64,000 nt of DNA from assembly GCF_000004195.4 (NCBI RefSeq), contig NC_030683.2, positions 65,646,764-65,710,763 on the forward strand. Direction: 5' to 3'. How positions within the stretch are numbered: the stretch's first letter is position 1; every line of letters starts with the position of its first letter. Shown here in pieces: positions 48,001-56,780 of this stretch. The DNA is from Xenopus tropicalis. Lineage: Eukaryota > Chordata > Amphibia > Anura > Pipidae. The position numbers and the translations under genes were made by a program. The notes beneath the pieces were generated by a model. The model was not told the DNA's origin. It saw only the letters and a list, made by a program, of their open reading frames with translations, and made no database searches.

Positions 48001-51000
48001 TTTACAATGAACTTTTCCTTTAATCCCTGACCTCTTTGGCAGACTGAAAAATGCCAAACGCAACTTCAAGTTAGATCTGTGTGGGGCATATACCCTCATT
48101 CGTATCTGCCAGAGAGATGAGTGGAAGACAGCACAGCTGCAGCAGGTTTTCAGGATTTTATCAATGATGTATTTTGTGATGTGCTTCAATTTTATGTAGT
48201 GGTCTATTTAGATGACATTTGGTATTTGCTTCCTCTTTGTCTGTACATGTTTCTCAAGTTATGCTAGTTCTGCAGCTTATAACCTTAAGACCAAGCTAGA
48301 AAGTGTGAGTTCCACAATAATAAGATTCCTCTTTATCCGCAAAGTGAATGCATCTGACTCTGGGGTTGGTGACATTATATCACAGCATTCCAGTTTCCAA
48401 GGCTCCCTACACCCCTGTGCCTTTTGTCGAGGAAACAGTGTCCTGCCAAGAAAAAGCTGCAATATTGGCTACTGTAAGCTGTTGGGAATTAAGTTGGCTT
48501 TAAAGGAGTGGCTCCATCTTTCTGGTGATTCTGTGGAACCTATCACAGACCACAAGAATCTTCCAAAATACTAAATCCATGCCAGGTCCATTGAGCACTT
48601 TTCTCCAGATTCAATTTTCTAATTTCCTGCAGACCGGGTTCTAAAAATGTCAAAGCAGATGTCTTGTCTTGGTGACTAATTTCTAAAGAAATTCCTGCAT
48701 TTACTCCCTGCCCCATTATTCCTCTTTGAGCTGGTTATTGGCCCTGTGTTTCTGACTTTGCTCTCCTCCATGCTTCCCCCTGAGTGGCTTTCGGATAAGA
48801 CATTAATTTCTCAACTTTTCACAAGTTCTTGCATGGGGCCATTTTTGCCAGATGGCTGGCCATCCTGATGTTAAGAAGACAGGTAAACTTATTTCTAGGT
48901 ACTTTTGGTGGCCTTCTCTTGCCCAGGATATCACAGTTTTCTGCTGCATGTACAGTTTGTGTGCAACAGAAGACTTCTCTCTCCCTTACTTGTGGGTTAC
49001 TTTAGCTGCTGACAGTTCCAACTCATCCTTTGTTTGACACCTCAATTAACTTAATTGTTGACTTCCAACATGGGCACGGGCATCAGGTACACAATTGTGG
49101 CACATAAACAAGACTTTAAGATAACGCAAAGCTTGTCTTAATGACAGTGTTCACATAATGGTGCCTGCCTGCTTTCTGTGATTGTTCTTGACTAGCACAA
49201 TGAATAATGCCTTAAGGCTTCTAAAAACATTTAAAGGAGAAATAAAGGTTAAATCAGTGGTGTGGTGCCTAACATTTGGCACCCCCAGTGATTATAATCA
49301 CTTACCTGATACCCCAGGCTGGCGCATGCGTCTGAGTTCAGCCTTTATTCTACTGTGCATGTGGCCAGACCAGAATGCAAAGAAGTTTAGATATAATCAA
49401 ATTAAAGAACTGTTTTGTACAGAGAAAATTTAAAAGAGAAAAATTAAATAACTTAAAATTATTATTTACTTAAAATAGATTCAATGAAATATGGCCTATC
49501 TGTCATTTAGAGTTTTCTGGATACCAGGTTTGCAGATACAGTGCCATAAAGTTTGGGACAAAGACATATTTTTCTTTGATTTACCCCTCTGCTCCTTAAT
49601 TTTAAATTTAGAAATGATTAAAGTGCATATTCCAGACATTATATTAAAGTTATTTGCATACATTTCATTTTTACCATGTAGAAATTACAACACTTTTTAT
49701 ATGTATATAGTCCTCATTTTCACAAAAGCAGGATGGCCAGATTTCAGTTAGCAAAAAGGTGCTTAAAAGAGCCTGCAGAATTCTGAAAAAAGGTGTTATG
49801 GACAGACGAAACCAAGATAAGAGTAATGGCAAAAGGTAAATGTGGAAACGAAAAGAAACTGTCCAAGATCCAAAGCATATCAACTTATCTGTTAAACATG
49901 GTGTTGGGGGTGTTTTGGCTTTGGCATGTATGGCTGCCACAGGTACTGGCACACTTAGCTTCATTGATGATGTAACTGCTGATGACGGTTGCACAATGAA
50001 TTCAGAGGTGTATAGAAACATCTTATCTGCTCAGGTTACAGTAAATGCTTCCAAACTCATTTGACGGTGCTTTATCCTGCAACAAAATTATGATCCCAGA
50101 CATAATACTTAGGCAGTTTCTCAGAACTAAGAAATGGAAAATGTTTGAATGGCCAAGCCATTCACCTGATTTAAATCCAGTTGAGCATGCCTTCCATATG
50201 CTGAAGAGGAAACTTAAAGGGACAAGCCTCTGGAACAAGCAAGAGTTGATGGTGGCTGCAGTAAAGGCTTGGCAGAGCATCACCAGAGAAGATACTCCAC
50301 ACCTGGTGGTGTCTATGAATCACAGACTTCAGTCATTGAATGCAAGGGATATGCAACAAAGTAGTAAATAAGACTACTTTAATATACCTACCTTTACTTT
50401 GCTCCAAACGTTATGGTGCCCTGAAATGAGGGGGACTATGTATAAAAAGTGTTGTAATTTCTGCCATGGTGAAACTGAAATGTATGCAAATAACTTTAAT
50501 GTCTGGAATGTGCACTTTAATCATGTCTGAATTGTTTGGTTTAAAATTAAGGAGCAGAGGGGTAAATCAAAGAAAAATGTGTCTTTGTTCCAAACATTAT
50601 GGAGGGCACTGTATGTGATTCCATACCTGTATACTATAATTTTCTACATCAAACTACTCATTTGCAAATCTTTTAAAAGTAAGTGGTGACCTATATATGA
50701 AACTTCTTCACTCCTGTGGAATAAAATGGACCAGATCATTTCCAAAAGAAACTGATGCCCATTGCCCAAAAAACAGTGCCTATTGTTTGCCCTTTAGAGC
50801 TGCTGATAAGCTTTTAAAAGGCCAGAGCCACAGATTGTAATCTCTGTCGGGGTGTCACTTAGTAAGTTTTTAGTATTAAACCCAATGATCTGGTAAACCT
50901 CTTTAAGACTTTAAATTAAAATCTTTTTTTAAAGTAACAGTATTTGGTATAAAATACATTTGTAAATCTTTCTCCATAGGATTCATTACTCTTTCCAGAG

Positions 51001-51080
51001 ATCGCAGCTCCTACCAGTCCATCGAGCATATGGATCCTCCAGCTGACCAAGATAACAAATTGCCATCACGCACATATTGA
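36030..51080 (+). CDS. agtrap: Angiotensin II type 1 receptor-associated protein, complete
   Basis: AGTRAP binds the cytoplasmic tail of the AT1 angiotensin receptor in mammals and promotes its internalisation; it resides in endoplasmic reticulum, Golgi and endocytic vesicle membranes. Five exons (36030-36056, 43713-43747, 44475-44586, 44660-44876, 50980-51080) join in frame into 163 residues, near the human length of about 159. The N-terminus MELPAVNLK is the same as in mammals. Conserved blocks are VWAIAQRDSIDAI (about residues 42-54), LLLKPLSC and YHMYRERGGE (about 108-127). Hydrophobic segments at about 10-28, 33-48, 59-79 and 102-118 fit a multi-pass membrane protein with a polar C-terminal tail, which in mammals contacts the receptor. 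No disabling mutation is seen. Confidence 0.96.
37275..37595. repeat. Minisatellite of about 50-65 bp
   Basis: Five to six copies of a unit with ctgcacctggtcatatactg followed by ttccagaacaacagctgcag and a variable tttgttttacctgcaactcc segment. Unit length varies because the last segment is missing in some copies. Long frames across it are repeat artefacts. Confidence 0.88.
38140..39165. mobile_element. Foldback MITE cluster in agtrap intron 1
   Basis: Inverted similarity links 38228-38270 (cacatgctcagtgtgctcta, aacagctgtt) with 38950-38990 (aacagctgctc, cacactgagcatgtg), and the gagctgctatgtagtaatta/attaattcacattacatggc segments further in. The segment near 38563-38640 (aaggagaactaaaacttaac) and the right end (tagggtttagttaag at 39142-39156) look like the two termini of a common Xenopus MITE. 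Exact limits are uncertain. Confidence 0.55.
42159..42670. mobile_element. MITE with taccgtattttccggcgt ends and internal minisatellite
   Basis: The left end taccgtattttccggcgtat continues aagacgac, and the right end gtcgtcttgtacgccggaaa continues atacggta, an inverse copy. The interior at about 42355-42600 is a G-rich tandem repeat of agctgaagtatgtgggggag units. TA at each end may be the target duplication. No protein is encoded. Confidence 0.9.
43713..43747 (+). CDS. agtrap: agtrap exon 2 (35 bp)
   Basis: Acceptor ttctacag ends at 43712; donor gtaagt from 43748. It encodes AIVFTHWLLTV plus two bases of a phenylalanine codon, the first hydrophobic segment. HWLLT is conserved with mammals. 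Confidence 0.93.
43748..44474 (+). other. agtrap intron 2, 727 bp
   Basis: AT-rich intron without recognised repeats or genes. Short local duplications of acaatgggcagtaagt and ggtgtctggtgtct occur near 43950-44065. Confidence 0.8.
44475..44586 (+). CDS. agtrap: agtrap exon 3
   Basis: Acceptor cttgcag ends at 44474; donor gtagga from 44587. It ends in phase 0 after DAIFM. The block ANITILAMGVWAIAQRDSID is nearly invariant in the family and is the best single identifier of the gene. Confidence 0.97.
44587..44659 (+). other. agtrap intron 3, only 73 bp
   Basis: A very short intron with donor gtagga and acceptor tctctttcag. Retention would shift the frame and terminate shortly inside exon 4, so it must be removed to make the full protein. 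Confidence 0.9.
44660..44876 (+). CDS. agtrap: agtrap exon 4
   Basis: Acceptor tttcag ends at 44659; donor gtaagt from 44877. It encodes a leucine-rich membrane segment (FLIGLLLTILTDILLFAL), a charged loop, and the conserved SLLLKPLSCFFMYHMYRERG. Confidence 0.97.
44877..45640 (+). other. agtrap intron 4, proximal part
   Basis: AT-rich DNA. Around 45220-45470 lies a fragment of the TTAA MITE family that is complete at 46520-47132, judged by shared aataaaaaaaattctatatt-like and aagcttatctt segments. No gene is seen. Confidence 0.55.
46520..47132. mobile_element. TTAA-flanked foldback MITE inside gypsy relic
   Basis: TTAA lies at 46520-46523 and 47129-47132. The subterminal arms atcatacttaaataaga (46572-46588) and tcttatttaagtatgat (47081-47097) are inverse, and an outer AT-rich part also pairs. 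TTAA duplication suggests Kolobok or piggyBac mobilisation. It separates gag from the start of reverse transcriptase. Confidence 0.82.
47433..47691. mobile_element. Near-perfect palindromic MITE with TTA duplication
   Basis: The ends gggctctggcacacggggag and ctccccgtgtgccagagccc are perfect inverses flanked by TTA at 47430-47432 and 47692-47694, as expected for Harbinger-type MITEs. The GC-rich interior repeats tgccatcccgccggc-like and gcgggcgactaatctcccc segments so that most of the 259 bp can fold back. It lies within the reverse transcriptase of the gypsy relic. A truncated copy is at 26058-26090. Confidence 0.92.
49131..49538. other. Intron DNA between gypsy and Tc1 relics
   Basis: AT-rich intron sequence with a MITE-like segment at about 49215-49340 (taaaggagaaataaaggtta then gcatgcgtctgagttcagc). 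No gene is seen. Confidence 0.5.
49539..50611. mobile_element. Tc1-type transposon relic with long TIRs
   Basis: TA at 49537-49538 and 50612-50613 flanks ends cagtgccataaagtttggga and its inverse ending caaacattatggagggcact-g. The inverted repeats run about 180 bp each (49539-49722 and 50428-50611), the arrangement seen in IR/DR Tc1 transposons. The interior holds a truncated transposase. Confidence 0.93.
49780..50371 (+). pseudogene. Tc1-like transposase fragment
   Basis: The catalytic core is present but shifted between frames: WTDETKI near 49797 marks the first aspartate region, GTGTLSFIDD is at about 49940-49970, a QQNYDPRHNT segment stands where the family has its second aspartate motif (about 50080), and SPDLNPVEHAF (about 50166-50198) carries the catalytic glutamate. 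The aspartate normally following QQ reads asparagine here. The N-terminal DNA-binding domain is absent, so the element is internally deleted and inactive. Confidence 0.88.
50614..50979 (+). other. agtrap intron 4, distal part
   Basis: AT-rich DNA leading to the acceptor tttctccatag at 50969-50979. No repeat was recognised. Confidence 0.7.
50980..51080 (+). CDS. agtrap: agtrap exon 5 (C-terminal tail, stop)
   Basis: The acceptor ends at 50979. The split glycine codon continues FITLSRDRSSYQSIE, then a proline/acidic tail ending SRTY and TGA at 51078-51080. The SSYQSIE stretch parallels the mammalian AYQTID tail sequence. Confidence 0.94.
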
Positions 51081-51645
51081 AAATATAATATGACGTGATC
51101 AGATTAAATAACTGGGACTAAAAGGAAGAATGCCTAAAGCAGAAAAGCAAGATCTGATACCTGGGCTGTACATGCCCTTGTGTTCTCGCCCAGAACTAGT
51201 AAAAATATGTGCTGAGGACCATTCAGATTTGAGACTTATAAGAGGATACAACAAGTTATTCATTATCAACAAATGTTCAATAGCGCTTGTGTTAAAAATG
51301 AGGTCTATATATTTTCTTTGCTAAAAGGAAGGAGATAGTTAAACCAGTTCCAGCATTGGGATTAATTTGTCCCCATCTTTCACTTTAACTTCCAGAATAT
51401 ACTGTGACAATCAATACAAATTTAGGTTTTGTTTTATAAGATTATTTTTGGTTCAGTAAGGAACATAAACTTTAAAAAAATAGTTTGCATACTTGCAAAT
51501 CTTTAAATTGTATAAACTGTGAACAGGATAAATACATGTACTAACACTGCTAAAATATTAGTATAGAAATATTTCTGTAATATATTTGCCTTTTAGGGTA
51601 TTTAAAGAAATGTTAAGAATAAAATATTTTAAAAAAGGCCATATG
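51081..51645 (+). other. agtrap: Probable agtrap 3' UTR
   Basis: AT-rich sequence downstream of the stop with a canonical aataaa at 51618-51623. The polyadenylation site is inferred shortly after, around 51635-51650. Later signals are possible. Confidence 0.6.
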
Positions 51646-51974
51646 CTATGCCATCTTACTATACTAGCATCATCTGATGTGTTTGCATTTTGCACATTGT
51701 GGGAGTAGCGAATGATTATAGGTCAGCTTCTACTGTACAGTAGAACTAAATGCAACGATACACTGTTCACATATCTGGATTCCTAGAACATTCTGATGAA
51801 AGCCATCAAGGTAGATATTAGGTTATTTAATTAAAGGTAAAAAGTGTTCCTGAAGAACCTACGCTATGAATGAATGCTATTGCTCCTCCCTTGATGAGCT
51901 GCTCCAAAATTTTGGCTGTCCTTCTTTCCTTACTGTGTCTCTGCAAATACGCCCAGCAGTGTCCCTGAAAAAAA
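51646..51974. other. Downstream flank of agtrap, nothing recognised
   Basis: No gene or repeat boundary was recognised. An A-rich run at about 51968-51981 leads into the next repeat. Confidence 0.5.
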
Positions 51975-52285
51975 AAAAAAATTATATATATTAAAAGTCC
52001 TGGAAGTATGGTGCACACAGAGTACTCCAGGTACTGCCTGGGTGCATGGTTAACATAACATAAATAGTAAGCACAAACAAACCGCACTCACAGGACTTGT
52101 GTGAAGCAAAAAAATGGTGTTTAATTCAATGTTTCCTATGAATACATTTGCAGTCACACAAAACATGTTAGGTTTTTATCTTTAATAAAGCTTTTTTGAA
52201 ATTTTATCCGACGAATTTTTATCCGACGAGTGCTGGCTATTGAAGTTTAATTCAATGTTTCGGCTTCAGGACACATGATTTAGGA
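51975..52285. repeat. Penelope-like terminus fragments beside TA/poly-A tract
   Basis: After an A/TA-rich tract, aaaagtcctggaagtatggt, gcactcacaggacttgtgtg and a gtttaattcaatgtttc motif follow; the last is repeated at 52121-52137 and 52246-52262. The second copy continues ggcttcaggacacatga, resembling the cgtttcggctc part of the element at 3195-5750. An internal duplicated atccgacgaatttttatccg lies near 52207-52229. Confidence 0.5.
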
Positions 52286-52624
52286 CATATATGTCAAACA
52301 CAAGGCCCGGGGGCCAAATCCAGCCCACCTGGCTGTTTTATGTGGCCCTTGGTGAGTGTGTCTGACCATCCAGCCTGATCAAGTTCCATTTTCCTCACAT
52401 AGTAACTAAGACTAAGGGGTATCAGTAATCAGATTTCAACAGTAGCAAAGCATCTATTGGCTGCTATGAGCAACATCACCGGTAATGTCTTACTCCGCTT
52501 TTTACACATTGTGATAAATATACCCCTTAGTATCTTACTAAGTATATTAATAAAAAATTTGGCCCTCGACTTAGCCTGTGTTTTAAATGTCGGCCCCCTT
52601 ATGTAATTGAGTTTGACACCCCTG
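52286..52624. mobile_element. Non-autonomous hAT element with 8-bp duplication
   Basis: The 8-bp repeat atttagga is at 52278-52285 and 52625-52632. The right end reads gagtttgacacccctg, inverse of the common hAT terminus caggggtgtcaaactc; the left end catatatgtcaaacacaagg is a decayed version. Subterminal ggcccgggggccaaatccag pairs with the ggccccc region near 52594. Confidence 0.9.
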
Positions 52625-52908
52625 ATTTAGGAAAATGAGTTTTCTAAAAGAAAAAGGGTGAGAACAAGAAGCATAGAGTAGGGTTATGCTATAGAATCCT
52701 GAGCTTTTTAAATATTTATTAAGGTTAGTTTATCTTACATGTTTGTAGAATTCTGCAAATGTTAAGCAATTTCTTTACATTGGTTATCCTCTGTTTAGTG
52801 ATCTTCAGCACTTAAACACCTTCAGTGTAATACAGGTATAGTATTTATAAGCTGAAATGGGGCCTGAACTTTTACAGATAAGGTCTTTGAGTAATTTGTA
52901 TCACACAG

Positions 52909-53460
52909 GTATGGGATCCCATTATCCAGAAAGCCAAAAATTACAGGAAACCTATCTTACATAAAGTCCATTATAAGCAAATAGTTTTAAAAATTCTTTT
53001 TCTCTGTAATAATGAAACAGTACCTTGTACTTAATCTTAAGGAAAATGCATGAATCCTTATTGGTGGAAAACAATCAGTATGGGTTTATTTAATGTTTTA
53101 ATGATTTTTAGCAGACTAAAAGTATAGAGATCTAAATTACAGAAAAATCCCAGGTCCCAAGTAGGGATGCAGCAAATCCAGGATTCGGTTTGGGATTTTG
53201 CCAAGATTCAGTCTTTTTCAGCAGATTCGGTAGAAACCATGCCTCTAGCCAAACCAAATCCAAATCCGTAAAATCACATGACTTTTTGTCACCGTATGCG
53301 GCTTTCTTTCACCCTTCCCTATCCTAATTTGCATATGCAGATTCAGATTTGGTTCAATATTTGACTGAATCTTTTTTTGGGGTTAGGCCGGATCCTAAAA
53401 TAGTGGATTTGATGCATCCCCAGTCCCCAACATTTAGGATAATATATCACATACCTGTAC
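52909..53460. mobile_element. caggtatgggatcc-type MITE with nested insertion
   Basis: The left end acaggtatgggatcccatta and right end tatcacatacctgta are inverse, and the interior matches the element at 32512-32839 (cataaagtccattataagca, agcagacttaaa-like parts). A second element at about 53162-53425 interrupts it near its right end. Confidence 0.85.
53162..53425. mobile_element. Nested MITE with tagggatgca ends
   Basis: The ends tagggatgcagcaaatcca and tggatttgatgcatcccca are inverse. The sequence tcccaag before it and tccccaa after it look like an imperfect 7-8 bp duplication of the host MITE, consistent with hAT. The interior has gattcgg/ccgaatc-like pairs. Confidence 0.75.
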
Positions 53461-53864
53461 TACTCTACTCTATTATTAAGTAAAAGAGGATCCAGTAGAG
53501 GGCTACATGCTCATTCAATAAATACCAGAGTACAGTTCAAAGAACACCAAAGCTATATTTACTGTACATAAATCATTCCAGCTAAGACCTACACACATCT
53601 GATGGATTAGCTTCCAACAAAAGGTCTCCTTAAGGGCCCCCACTACTGGCTGCTTCTGGTGGGAGTAAATTGTACCTGTGTGTTGCACAGTCTATCCTAC
53701 TCGTAGTTAACTGACTTATAATTCCACAAAGCAGGGGAGAGCAATGAGTGCATCAGGATTTATTGGAGTGAGTTACAAAAGTCTCATTGTAGAACTAGAA
53801 AGGGAAGTTTGAGAACAAACTTCATGTTGGGTTGAAAAACGTTAAGTCACTGAATGAATTCTGA
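53461..53864. other. Intergenic DNA, nothing recognised
   Basis: No gene or repeat boundary was recognised between the nested MITEs and the tandem array. Confidence 0.5.
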
Positions 53865-56780
53865 TCTGTTGTTGGCTCACCCCACTTTTTCTAACCTTGG
53901 ACCACAGTTGTATGGTAAAAACCACTGTGCAAAGTTTGGGGACCCTGGTTTTAATAGTGTCTGAATGGAAGCAATTTAAATTTCCCCAATGAAAGTTAAT
54001 GAGTGTCATCTAATTGGCTGTTGGTGGCTCCGCCCACTTTCCCTAACCCTGACTGTGCAAAGTTTGGGAACCCTGACATAAATAGTGTGTGAAAGGCAGC
54101 ATTTTAAATTAAACAGACTTATTTTAATGAAGTCTGATTGGCTGTTCGTGGCTCCACCCACTTTTTAGGACCTAAAATGACCCTGGTGTTAATACTGTGA
54201 GAATGGCAGCAGTTGAATTTCCCCATTGAAAATCAATAGGTAAAATTTGATTAGCTGTTGTCTAACTCTGAACCGCAGTTACCTGGTGACTAGCTCTGCA
54301 AAGTTTGGGGACCTTAGTATTAATATTTAAAGAATGGCAGCCATTTAACTTTAAACGTATGAAGTCTATAGGTAAAATCTGATTGGCTGTTGTTGCCCCC
54401 GCCCACTTTTCTAAACTTGAAATGTAGTCATCCAGTGACAAACTGTGCAAAGTTTGAGAACCCTGACATTAAACGTGAGAATGGCAGGAGTTAAAATTTC
54501 CCTACTGAAAACAATGAAAGAAATGTGATTGGCTTTTTGCAGCCCGCCCACTTTTTCTAACCTTGCATACATAGTCACCAAGTGACGGACTTTGCAAAGT
54601 TTGGGAACGTTGGCATCAAACTAATAAAATTCAGTAGTTGAAATCTGATTGGCTGTTGGTGGCTCCACCCACTTTTCAAAACAAAAACTGCAGTTCCCTA
54701 GTGACCAACCGTGAAAAGTTTGGGGACCCTGGTGTTAATATTGTGAGAATGGCAGCAGTTTGAATTTCCCCATTGAAAGTCAATAGGTAAAATCTGATTG
54801 GCCATTGGTGGCTCTGCCCACTTTTTAAAAAAACCTTGAATGTGTAGTCACCCAGTGACTGACTGTGCAAAGTTTGGGGACCCTGATGTTATTACTGTGA
54901 GAATAGCAGCAGGTTGGCATAAATAGTGTGAAAATGAAAGCATTTTAAATTTAAACCAATAAAATTCAATGGATGAAATCTGATTGGCTGTTAGTGGCCC
55001 AACCCACTTTTCCTATTTTTGAACTGCAGTCCCCCAGTTACCCAACTTTGCAAAGTTTGGGGACTCAGGCATAAAAATTGTGAGACTGACAGCATTTTAC
55101 ACTTCACCATTGAAAGTAAATTGGTGAAATGTGATTGGCTGTTGGTAGCTCCGCCCACTTTTTTTTCTAACTTTGGATGGCAAATACCCAGTGACTAACT
55201 CTGGAAAGTTTAACAGCCCTGGAATTAATACTTAAATAATGGCATCAGTTTAAATATAAACCAGTTAAATTTAATAGGTGGAAATGGATTGGCTGTTGGT
55301 GGCCCCGCCCACTTGTTCTAATTCTGAATACAGCCAGTGACTGTGCAAAGTTTGGAACCCCTGATATAAATAGTGTGAGAAAGGCAGCATTTTAAATTTA
55401 AACAAAAAAAAAAAAAAATAATAGGTGAAGTTTGATTGGCTGTTAGTGGCTCCACCCACTTTTATTAACTGAACTGCAGTTACCTGGTGCCTAACTTTGC
55501 AAAGTTTGGGGACCTTAGTATTAATATTTAAAGAATGGCAGTAGTTTAAATTTAAACATATGAAGTCTATAGGTGAAATCTGATTGGCTGTTGGCCCAGC
55601 CCACTTTTCTAAACTTGGAACATAGTCACCCAATGACAAACTGTGCAAGGTTTGGGGCCTTTACATTAAACATGTTAGAATGGCAGCAGTTAAAATTTCC
55701 CCACTGAAAACAATGAAAGAAATGTAAATGGCTTTTGGCGGCCCCGCTACGAAGTCACCCAGTGACTGACTGACTGCAAAGTTTGGGAACCCTGGCATCA
55801 AACCAATAAAATTCAGTAGGTGAAATCTTATTGGCTGTTGGTGACTCTGCCCACTTTCCCCAAAACTATACCTGCAGTCCCCTAGTGACCAACTGTTAAA
55901 AGTTTGGGGACCCTGGTGTTAATACTGTGAAAATGGCAGCAGGTTGAATTCCCCCATTAAAAGTCATCAGGTAAAATCTGATTGGCTGTTGATGGCCCGC
56001 TCACTTTTTCTAACCTTGAACCGCAGTTACCTGCTTCCTAACCTTGCAAAGTTTGGGGACCCCGGTGTTATTACTGTGAGAATAGCAGCAAGTCAATATG
56101 TAAAATCTGATTGGCTGTTTACAGCTCCGCCCACTTTTGGGCATCCAACAATAATCATATTTTCATTCAGGCTGACCCCATGAGTATGTGATTCAAGTTT
56201 GGGGAGTGTAGCCTCAAAGCTGTAAGATTGGCAGCAGTTTCAATTTCCCCATTAAAGTCAATGGATGAAATGGCTGTTGTTGGCCCCTCCCACTTTGCTT
56301 TAAAAAAAAACAAACAAACTTGAATACGTAGTTACTCAGTGACTGACTGTGAAAAGTTTGGGAACCCTGGCATCAAACCAATAAAAGTCAATAGGTGAAA
56401 TTTGATTGGCTGTTGGAGGCTCCACCCACTTTAAACTACAGTCCCCTAGTGATCAACTGTGAAAAGTTTGGGGACCCAGGGTTAATACTGTGAGAATGGC
56501 AGCAGGTTGAATTTCCCTATTAAAAGTCAATAGGTAAAATCTGATTGGCTATTCACAGCTCTGCCCACTTTTGGGCATCAAACAGTCATTATATTTTCAT
56601 TCAGGCCCATGAGAATGTGATCTAAGTTTGAGGAGTGTAGCCTCCCCCCTATAAAAGTCAATGGGTGAAATTTGATTGGCTGTTAGTGGCACCTCCCACT
56701 TTGGGGTCATCCAACAAATGTCGCTGTTTCATTCAGGGTGACCCCATTATTATTTTATTCAAGTTTGGGGGGTGTAGTTT
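53865..56780. repeat. Degenerate ~150-bp tandem array, about 21 copies
   Basis: The landmark gattggctgttggtggctcc then gcccacttt recurs at about 54014, 54138, 54250, 54383, 54527, 54648, 54798, 54983, 55133, 55279, 55435, 55583, 55830, 55982, 56110, 56270, 56405, 56543 and 56665, with weaker copies near 53868 and 55725. Spacings run 110-185 bp. Other shared parts are gcaaagtttggggaccctgg, gtgagaatggcagcag and cccattgaaagtcaatagg. Reading frames across it are not genes. Confidence 0.9.

Larger units (their letters stand above)
45650..49010 (+). pseudogene. Ty3/gypsy gag-pol pseudogene
   Basis: Gag: YFEELVSYLICIDSRMKERQ fits the gypsy gag capsid region. Reverse transcriptase entry: YKDFLDVFEKKNIEMLPLHR then YDCPNDLVPG, followed by SPAAASFFVQKK just before the 47433 insertion. 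Downstream: KLDLCGAYTLIRI-like text (shifted frame at 48060-48120), then FINDVFCDVLQFYVVVYLDD with the catalytic YLDD (about 48150-48220). RNase H: NASDSGVGDIISQ, LLGIKLALKEW and TDHKNL (48350-48570). Integrase zinc-finger region: AGHPDVKKTGKLISRYFWWP (48853-48912). Many stops and frameshifts separate these parts, so no functional protein can be made. Confidence 0.88.
45640..49130 (+). mobile_element. Ty3/gypsy retrotransposon relic with two nested MITEs
   Basis: A decayed gag-pol sequence on the same strand as agtrap. Gag-like sequence is at about 45650-45955, reverse transcriptase at 47210-47430 and 48050-48225, RNase H at about 48340-48565 and integrase from about 48850. Foldback elements at 46520-47132 and 47433-47691 interrupt it. 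No LTR pair was recognised. Confidence 0.85.

Noticed and set aside
53865..56780. CRISPR-like array of repeats and spacers
   Set aside because: Unit length, degenerate repeats and the vertebrate context exclude CRISPR; it is a decayed satellite.
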